This document shows positions 57,923 to 64,000 of a stretch of 64,000 nt of DNA, one piece after another. The stretch is from Valencia hispanica (taxonomy: Eukaryota; Chordata; Actinopteri; Cyprinodontiformes; Valenciidae). The notes under the pieces are model-generated. The model saw nothing but the letters and a program-made list of their open reading frames with translations. It was not told the origin of the DNA and made no database searches. The translations under genes were made by a program, and so were the position numbers. Every line of letters starts with the position of its first letter. Position 1 is the stretch's first letter. Location of the stretch: contig OY747713.1 of NCBI GenBank assembly GCA_963556495.2, positions 248,001 to 312,000 on the forward strand, written 5' to 3'.

Positions 57923-60646
57923 CAATGCCCACAGAGTACCTTAGTGAGCAGGACAAAGGGGGATCCGATGCTCACAATAGACGTACATGGACATTCATTG
58001 CCATTCCTGGTCGACACTGGTGCTACTTTCAGCACGTTGGACAGAGTTTTACCAGACGTCAATTTTTCTGGGAACACAGTGTCTGTGATTGGAATCTCTG
58101 GGGCTCCAATGACTCTCCCTATCACTCAACCATTGCCTGTTTCAGTGGGAGATCAAAGACTATCACATCCTTTTGTCATTGCTCAAACCACGCCTGTCAA
58201 CTTGTTAGGCAGAGATCTGCTTATCAAACTGGGTGCTTCGATCCTATGTACTCCTGATGGACTTATGGTGACTTTTCTGAATGGACATACGCATTGCTGT
58301 GATACCATGAGTGGTCAATTTTTGCTGAAGGATGACACTTCACAAGTGGCTGATATTTTCTGGGCCAGATTGACTACGATGTCTGCACATGAATCTTCTG
58401 CGGCTGACTTTCTGAGATGCTGGAAGCCTTGGCTGCTTGAACTCCAGCCTTTTGTTCCACCGCCTGACCCGTTCCATGTGACCTTCCTCTATGAGAGAAG
58501 CGATCCTACTTTATATCAGGAACAATTTGAAACAGAACTTGAAGGCCAAAGTTGGTCTGTGGCTTCGGGTCCATGCTTTGTGGGGAGGGAGGGTGTTGCA
58601 CTGTATGCTGATCTGACTTCAGAGCAGCATAAATGGTATATGATGGAAGCTGAAGCGCTTCCACACATATCGCTTTTGTTGCATCCAAAAACAGATCATC
58701 CTGATGCAGTGGAGGCCTTAAAGGTCGTGCCTGACTCTTTGTGGTCAGATGGTCCCACTGATGTTGGTCTAGTGCAAACCACACCCATCACATTTGAGAT
58801 GAAACATTCTGATCCAATCTGGCGTTCTCAGTACCCACATAAACCTCAGGCTGAGGAAGGTATTGCAGACACTATTGCAGGCTTACTTGAAGTTGGAGTT
58901 TTACAACCATCAAACTCTTCATATAACACCCCTATTCTTCCTGTGGAAAAACAAGGTACTGGTAAATACAGAATGGCACATGATTTGCGTGCTATTAATG
59001 AGGCCCTTAGAACCCCTCCCATTTCTACACCGAATCCGTATACAGCTCTGGCATCACTGACTCCTGATTTAAAATGGTTTACCTGCATAGATTTGGCTAA
59101 TGCATTTTTCTGTTTACCGCTCCATCCTTCTGTCAGGGATATTTTTTCATTTACATTCAGGGGCAGGAAGCTACGTTATAGTAGGCTTCCGCAGGGTTTT
59201 GCTTTATCTCCAGGTATTTTTAATCAGGTGTTGAAGCAGTCATTAAGCACTGTACAGCTCCCTCCAGGCTGTGTACTGACCCAATATGTGGACGATTTAC
59301 TTTTAGCATCCCCTACTGTTGAAACGTGCATAGCAGCGACTCTAGTTGTGTTGCAACATTTGGGAAAAGAGGGATTCAAAGTCTCCCGCGATAAGCTTCA
59401 GTTGGTCAGGCAGGAAGTCCAGTTCCTGGGGCGAAGGGTGACCGCTCAAGGGGCTGGACTGACGGACACCCACAAGAATGCTATTTTGGCCCATTCTAAA
59501 CCTCTCACTGTTAAATCAATGCTGTCATTTCTGGGACTGACAAATTTTTCCAGACATTATGTGCCTAATTACACAAACCTTACCACACCACTCAGGGCTC
59601 TTGTAAATGCTCATGGTATGAAAAATCTGCATGCTAAATTAGATTGGGACATACCAGCTGAGGAGGCATTTATTAAGTTGAAACAGGCTCTAGCACAAGC
59701 AGCTGATTTAGCCACTCCTGACTATACATGTCCATTTTTTCTTAACACATCAGAAACAGATGGGGTGGTTAATGGGATTTTGTTTCAGAAAAAAGGTGGT
59801 CAGAGATACATTCTTATGTATCTTAGCATAAAGCTGCAAGCTATTGAAATGAGACAGCCACCTTGCACGAGACATGCAGCAGGAATTGCACACCTAGTGG
59901 AGAAAACTTCACACATTGTCAGGGGTTATCCACTTAATATTTTGACATCTCATGGAGTCATGGCATTGGTTAATTCTGAGACGTTTACTCTTTCTACTTT
60001 GCGTCAGCAGCGGATTAGCAGAGTTTTGGAGGCACCAAACATTATTTTTACGCATGAAGGAATAAACATGGCTGACCAAATCACCGCCTCTGGGGAGCAG
60101 CATGACTGTGTCAGGCTGAATTCTGTTGCTCAAAAAATACGTCCTGATTTACGGTCTGATCCCTTATCTACAGGTTTTGTGCTCTATACAGATGGTTGTT
60201 GTTTCAGAGATGGACAGGGCCAGTTGAGATCAGGTTTTGCAGTTGTTGAGCAGAATGGAGATTCACTACAGACTGTCGTTTCAGGGAAGCTGGACGGCAA
60301 GCAGAGCGCACAGCGTGCTGAGATAAGGGCTCTTATTGAAGCATGCAAATGGGGAAGAGATAAAGACGTCACGATTTACACTGATTCGAACTACGGGTTT
60401 TCTGTTATACATTATGAATTACCACAGTGGAAGAGAGCAGGTTTTGTTACTGCTACTGGTAAACCTGTACACCATCATGCAGATATTATGGAGCTTTTGG
60501 ATGTTGTACAGTTACCAGCTAACCTCGCTGTTCTTAAGTGTAAGGGTCACAGCAAGGCTGACACTGTTGACGCGTGGGGAAATAGGGCTGCAGACTTGGC
60601 GCGAAGGGAGCAGCAGGCTACCTGTCACATGTCCACACGCAGCTGA
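57923..60646 (+). CDS. pol: Retroviral pol, first part: protease, extra domain, RT, RNase H
   Basis: In frame with gag beyond one TGA, so made as Gag-Pol by stop read-through, as in gamma- and epsilonretroviruses. Protease: LVDTGATFSTL with DTGA at 58013-58024 and LLGRDLL. An extra domain at about 58440-58750 carries HVT (58475) and HIS (58664) motifs. RT: PHKPQAEEGI, KYRMAHDLRAIN, LPQGFALSPGIF, catalytic YVDD (59285-59296), FLGLTNFSRHY. RNase H: LYTDGCCF (Asp at 60191), QSAQRAEIRAL (Glu), IYTDSNYG (Asp), GNRAADLAR (Asp). All visible catalytic residues are kept. The frame ends at TGA 60644-60646 through a shift; the integrase continues one frame over. Confidence 0.9.
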   Translation, partial: QCPQSTLVSRTKGDPMLTIDVHGHSLPFLVDTGATFSTLDRVLPDVNFSGNTVSVIGISGAPMTLPITQPLPVSVGDQRLSHPFVIAQTTPVNLLGRDLLIKLGASILCTPDGLMVTFLNGHTHCCDTMSGQFLLKDDTSQVADIFWARLTTMSAHESSAADFLRCWKPWLLELQPFVPPPDPFHVTFLYERSDPTLYQEQFETELEGQSWSVASGPCFVGREGVALYADLTSEQHKWYMMEAEALPHISLLLHPKTDHPDAVEALKVVPDSLWSDGPTDVGLVQTTPITFEMKHSDPIWRSQYPHKPQAEEGIADTIAGLLEVGVLQPSNSSYNTPILPVEKQGTGKYRMAHDLRAINEALRTPPISTPNPYTALASLTPDLKWFTCIDLANAFFCLPLHPSVRDIFSFTFRGRKLRYSRLPQGFALSPGIFNQVLKQSLSTVQLPPGCVLTQYVDDLLLASPTVETCIAATLVVLQHLGKEGFKVSRDKLQLVRQEVQFLGRRVTAQGAGLTDTHKNAILAHSKPLTVKSMLSFLGLTNFSRHYVPNYTNLTTPLRALVNAHGMKNLHAKLDWDIPAEEAFIKLKQALAQAADLATPDYTCPFFLNTSETDGVVNGILFQKKGGQRYILMYLSIKLQAIEMRQPPCTRHAAGIAHLVEKTSHIVRGYPLNILTSHGVMALVNSETFTLSTLRQQRISRVLEAPNIIFTHEGINMADQITASGEQHDCVRLNSVAQKIRPDLRSDPLSTGFVLYTDGCCFRDGQGQLRSGFAVVEQNGDSLQTVVSGKLDGKQSAQRAEIRALIEACKWGRDKDVTIYTDSNYGFSVIHYELPQWKRAGFVTATGKPVHHHADIMELLDVVQLPANLAVLKCKGHSKADTVDAWGNRAADLARREQQATCHMSTRS

Positions 60647-61821
60647 TTGTCACGTCAGCACAGGAAATGTCAGACAGTTTTGCTGAGGAAGTGAAGTTGG
60701 CACAGCAGGCTGCTGCGTCGCAGGAGATAACTGTGTGGAAGGATAGAGGTGCGATTTTTTCTGATGGTTTTTGGCGTGGGCCTGATGGCCGTTTGGTTTT
60801 ACCGGCCGCGTTAAAACCCACCCTTTTTCAGGAGGCTCATGGTGCGGCACATGTGTCATACACTCAGATGAAACGTAATCTTTGTTTTTGGTGGCATCCC
60901 TTCCTGCCACATTTAATTAAGCGTTTTTTGAGTGAATGTGTGGTGTGTGGTCAATTTAATCCTAAGCCTACTATCAAGCCAGAAATGGGCGCCTTCCAGG
61001 ACTTGTGCAGGCCTGGCGAGGAGGTCGTTATCGACTATACAGATATGGTGACCCCTGTTAGAGGTTTCCGTTACCTGTTAGTGATGATTGATCCACTGAC
61101 CTCGTGGGTTTCAGCTTTTCCTGCAAAACGGGAGGATGGTCAGACAGTGGTGAAATCTTTGATAAATCACTGGATTCCGTGCCATGGCTTTCCGACTAGG
61201 ATCAGGTCTGACAATGGCACACATTTTAAAAATAAACATCTCCGACAGGTTGAGGAACAGATGGGAATAACCCACAAGTTCGGCACTGTTTACCATCCGC
61301 AATCTCAGGGCGTCATCGAGCGGTCTAATTCAACTTTGAAGTTAAAGCTGGCGAAGATTACAGCTCAGACGGGACTTAATTGGCTGAATGCACTCCCCAT
61401 TGCGTTGTTGTCCATGAGATCATCTGTCTGTAGAACAAAAGGTCTCACTCCTAATGAGATGTTAACCGGTCGAATTTTTCCTGGTCCGTGGGCGGGCAGA
61501 GAACCACAGGTGTCACCGCACCCTGACCCGGACCCTCGCAGTGACCATCAGCAGCTGAAGGGCCTCGTCTCCTCCTTCCTTCCGGCTCCCCGTGACGTGC
61601 AGGGACCTGCGGTGTCTCCTTCCGAGGCTGGGCGTGTTTGGCTAAGGGTGTATAAAAGAAAGTGGCAGGAGCCAAGGTGGTCTGGCCCGTTCCAGGTTGC
61701 TGCTCGTACAACCCATGCTGTCCAGCTACGGGGAAAGGGTTCTACTTGGTTTCATTGGTCTCAGTGTGCTCCGGCCCCCGACCCCTCTCCTGTCCCTCAC
61801 GCTGCAGCAGCTCTCTGCTGA
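60586..61821 (+). CDS. pol: Retroviral pol, second part: integrase (frame-shifted from RT)
   Basis: This frame is open from 60586 and overlaps the RNase H frame to 60646, so one indel lies between them. First Met is at 60667. Zinc-binding HHCC: HGAAH (about 60838) and CVVC (about 60940). Catalytic Asp at 61033 (VIDYTD), Asp at 61210 (RSDNGTHF) and Glu at 61318 (GVIERSN): D-x58-D-x35-E, the exact retroviral spacing. The C-terminal GPF module is RWSGPFQVAARTTHAVQL then TWFHWSQCAPAP, like the gammaretroviral tail. The stop is at 61819. All catalytic residues are intact. Confidence 0.9.
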   Translation, partial: GCRLGAKGAAGYLSHVHTQLIVTSAQEMSDSFAEEVKLAQQAAASQEITVWKDRGAIFSDGFWRGPDGRLVLPAALKPTLFQEAHGAAHVSYTQMKRNLCFWWHPFLPHLIKRFLSECVVCGQFNPKPTIKPEMGAFQDLCRPGEEVVIDYTDMVTPVRGFRYLLVMIDPLTSWVSAFPAKREDGQTVVKSLINHWIPCHGFPTRIRSDNGTHFKNKHLRQVEEQMGITHKFGTVYHPQSQGVIERSNSTLKLKLAKITAQTGLNWLNALPIALLSMRSSVCRTKGLTPNEMLTGRIFPGPWAGREPQVSPHPDPDPRSDHQQLKGLVSSFLPAPRDVQGPAVSPSEAGRVWLRVYKRKWQEPRWSGPFQVAARTTHAVQLRGKGSTWFHWSQCAPAPDPSPVPHAAAALC

Positions 61822-61965
61822 CCTGGGAGAATCTCTTTGCAGCGGGTGGTGTCGGTTCTGACTAGGCGGTGTCGACTGCCGAAGCCAGGAGGCGGGGCCT
61901 GACCCACCCAGAAGATTGGTTGAAGTTGCTGTAATCATCCAGTGTAATCTATATGTGCAAAAAAA

Positions 61966-62382
61966 TTGGGCGAGATAAGCAATTTGGACTTGCTTTTCTC
62001 GAAGAGGGATTGTACCGAAGAGAAAAGATCGCAAGAAATCAAACACATTTCACAGCAGGTTTTGACCACCTCACAATCGGTGGGGGAAGCTATTGGAGGC
62101 GGGGCCTGTCTGTGCAATTGTGTTTATTGGGGGAAATGTTCAGTTAATGAAGTAACTGTCATTTCAGTGAGGGCGATCTGCAGAAAAGACAGTAACTTTG
62201 GGAAAAATAAAGAGTCCACTGTACTGAATCATTTCATCACTCTGGTAGCCACCTGCTGCCAGAGAAATAAACAAGAGCGAAGACTAGAGAACAAAATAAT
62301 AAAGACTGAACACTTATTAATCATTTTTCTTGTATTTTACAGGTTGTTTAACCGATTTTTATTTACAGGTGCAGATTGCTAG
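61966..62382 (+). CDS. Short ORF between pol and env, possible accessory protein
   Basis: 138 codons starting MGEISNLDLLFSKRD, cysteine-rich in the middle (CLCNCVYWGKC) and hydrophobic near the C-terminus (HLLIIFLVFYRLFNRFLF). Epsilonretroviruses carry accessory ORFs, but I know no match. Its end overlaps two possible env splice acceptors (TTTTACAG near 62341, TTTACAG near 62369), so it may be only intron sequence of the env message. Confidence 0.3.
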   Translation: MGEISNLDLLFSKRDCTEEKRSQEIKHISQQVLTTSQSVGEAIGGGACLCNCVYWGKCSVNEVTVISVRAICRKDSNFGKNKESTVLNHFITLVATCCQRNKQERRLENKIIKTEHLLIIFLVFYRLFNRFLFTGADC

Positions 62383-62773
62383 ACACTGCCTAAGAGGGTG
62401 TCAAAGAATTTTTAAGTAGTCGATTTGTAGGATTTTTTCTTAATATTCAGTTTTTACGGTTTTATAAAACTTTTTAGTAATAAGCTAAAATATTTTAAGG
62501 AGTGTTTAAAGTATAATCAGGTTGACTGACTACTAATTTTTGTTTTACTTATTCTTTTTTCATTATGATGTGGTTTTTGTAGGATGTTTTTAGGGTTGGT
62601 GACAATTGCTAGAGTTTGCTTTTTACTAAAAGAATATTGAGAATTAGGTTAAAACATAAAAAACAATAATGATAAATTAGAAAAAATATTGCTTAAAGGT
62701 AAAGATAAAGAAAAAAACAGACACCCTTCTTTTTTGGATAAAATAAACATAGGATCACACCACAGACAGAAAT

Positions 62774-64000
62774 ATGCATCTTTGGGAAAATAAGAAGGTG
62801 CTGTACGCCACAGGTTTTTGTATGGTGTTAGTGGTCAATATTATCTTTTACTGTTGTGATGAATGGCCCTATAATAGTTCTACAAATCAAACGCAGGTTG
62901 GAGTTCATTCAATTAGACAGAGAAGAAACTTAATGGCTAAACCATCTCCCTCTTCACGGTGCGGCACTTCCGAGGCACATCATGGATTTTCTCAATTTTG
63001 TATACCAAAAGGACGATCTGCAGTGATTACTATTCCTTTAAATACATTGGTTTATAAGGGACAACAAGCAAGTAAATATAAAACCTACCCCTTGTGGTAC
63101 ATAACGAATGATCAAAAAGATACTAGTTGGTCCACTTTAATTGCTGATCCTTTAGGATATGACTGGAGAAGGTATACCACTACCTCTTTTGCAAAACACA
63201 TGCGTCCCTTGGTTAAATTGGATAAGACTGCAGATAAATTACTTCTTACGGTTAATTTAACTAAGAGTGATCTCCTCCCCTTAAAATATCTCCAGAAGGG
63301 GGAAAGTTGTACTCTCTTTATAATTTGGGTTTATAAAGGGGGAAAAGATGTTCAATTTCCTATTACAATATGTCAAGACTCTCTTAATGTTTCCACCTCA
63401 GTAAGTCAAAATCAGGCCTCAGCAGCAAGAGGTAGTATAATTAAAGAAGAACCATCTGTGGACGATTACTTTGAAATGATGACAGGAGTGGGGGGCTCCA
63501 CTAATAATTGGTTGCTTATGGTAGAACATGCCGGAAAGGAAGCGAGACAGGACTGTGTTGTGTGCATGGGAGCCCGACCTGTTCTCAAGGTGGTCCCTGC
63601 ACCTTTTGAGCTCAGCACAACTTGTCTGGTTTCCCTGCTATCTAGTGAAAATCCAGTAAAAGATTGTAGTAACTGGGAAAATTTATTCCCTATAGCTGAT
63701 AACAGAGCTACCCCACCCTTCTTTGATAGTAATGTAGCTCCAAATAATTTTACTTGTTTCAAAAATGGTAAGCCTGGGAATAAACTAGTGGGTTCAGTCA
63801 ACATTACATATTGTAATTCAATTCAAACTTTCCTTAAATCTTTTCAGGCTCGTGCTGACATCTGGTGGTGGTGTGGAGGAAAAATTCTCCGCTCCATTTT
63901 ACCTAGTAATTGGACAGGATTGTGTGCACCTGTTACATTAATTATGCCAGTAGCAATATTTACTTATGATCCCACAGGAGACCAGACTCTTCTCACTTTG
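62774..64000 (+). CDS. env: Retroviral envelope gene, surface subunit, cut by the window end
   Basis: Open without a stop from ATG 62774 to the last base (409 codons). A hydrophobic signal or leader segment lies at residues 9-28, and RQRR at 48-51 could be a furin-type site just behind it. Several N-x-S/T glycosylation sites follow (for example NSS, NQT, NLT, NVS, NFT, NIT, NWT). CVVC at 261-264 resembles the CxxC of gamma-type surface subunits, and WWWCGG with LPSNWTGLCAPV at about 364-385 is typical of fish gamma-like env. The furin site between subunits, fusion peptide and membrane anchor lie beyond the window. It is probably translated from a spliced message. Confidence 0.82.
   Translation, partial: MHLWENKKVLYATGFCMVLVVNIIFYCCDEWPYNSSTNQTQVGVHSIRQRRNLMAKPSPSSRCGTSEAHHGFSQFCIPKGRSAVITIPLNTLVYKGQQASKYKTYPLWYITNDQKDTSWSTLIADPLGYDWRRYTTTSFAKHMRPLVKLDKTADKLLLTVNLTKSDLLPLKYLQKGESCTLFIIWVYKGGKDVQFPITICQDSLNVSTSVSQNQASAARGSIIKEEPSVDDYFEMMTGVGGSTNNWLLMVEHAGKEARQDCVVCMGARPVLKVVPAPFELSTTCLVSLLSSENPVKDCSNWENLFPIADNRATPPFFDSNVAPNNFTCFKNGKPGNKLVGSVNITYCNSIQTFLKSFQARADIWWWCGGKILRSILPSNWTGLCAPVTLIMPVAIFTYDPTGDQTLLTL

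Larger units (their letters stand above)
53390..64000 (+). mobile_element. Endogenous retrovirus (gamma/epsilon-type), 5' part, continues past the window
   Basis: Order: LTR (53390-53968), primer-binding site (53972-53990), leader, gag (55809-57922), pol (57923-61821), a short open frame, env (62774 to window end). The insertion lies in the gypsy gag gene. In-frame gag-pol separated by one stop, a single-knuckle gag, a D,D35E integrase with a GPF-type tail and a large env fit the gamma/epsilon side of the family. There is one frameshift in gag and one in pol; env is uninterrupted over the visible 409 codons. The damage is light, so the insertion looks fairly recent. The 3' LTR is not visible, so age by LTR comparison is impossible here. 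Confidence 0.9.

Overview
The window is nuclear DNA of a ray-finned (teleost) fish. It holds one spliced vertebrate developmental gene of the SALL zinc-finger family, embedded in dense fish-type transposable elements: CR1/L2-clade LINEs with (GAATT)n-like tails, hAT and Tc1 DNA transposons, a tRNA-headed SINE, Ty3/gypsy and retroviral LTR elements. The species cannot be told from the sequence alone.

Left part (1-12.7 kb): a decayed retroviral integrase on the minus strand (about 1180-2150), AT-rich non-coding DNA, then a nearly full-length LINE (5.46-10.33 kb, plus) with an SGNH-esterase ORF1 and a broken endonuclease/reverse-transcriptase ORF2. Short pieces of a GC-rich retroposon and of a Tc1-like transposon lie just upstream of the gene.

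Middle (13.8-30.7 kb, plus): sall4 in four exons (13786-13894, 21376-24156, 24248-24588, 30311-30691). Splice phases match throughout (1,1,0) and the open frame gives about 1203 residues. Exon 1 carries the conserved SALL N-terminal repressor motif. Zinc fingers are arranged 1+2+3+2, and the C-terminal pair is split by intron 3. Introns 1 and 3 hold nested LINEs, a GC-rich retroposon, a solo retroviral LTR and a SINE.

Right part (31-53.4 kb) is a transposon graveyard with readable nesting. One LINE-B (minus) is split by a LINE-A copy (plus), which is itself split by an LTR element carrying 42-bp minisatellite coding repeats. Further right, a Ty3/gypsy element (minus, about 41.3-53.4 kb) was broken by four independent insertions: a GC-rich retroposon, a LINE-A (itself hit by a hAT element, which was hit by a TA-flanked element, and by a Rex1-like LINE), a chimeric poly(A) retroposon with a 17-bp target duplication, and finally a retrovirus.

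Far right (53.39-64.0 kb, plus): the 5' part of an endogenous retrovirus: LTR, a tRNA-Ala-like primer-binding site, an unusually long leader, gag, pol and the start of env, which is still open at the window edge. Gag and pol share a frame separated by one UGA. Each of gag and pol also carries one frameshift. Between protease and reverse transcriptase lies an extra domain with two H-x-[S/T] motifs resembling 2H phosphoesterases; this is the most interesting signal I see. The same retrovirus family left a solo LTR in intron 3 of sall4.
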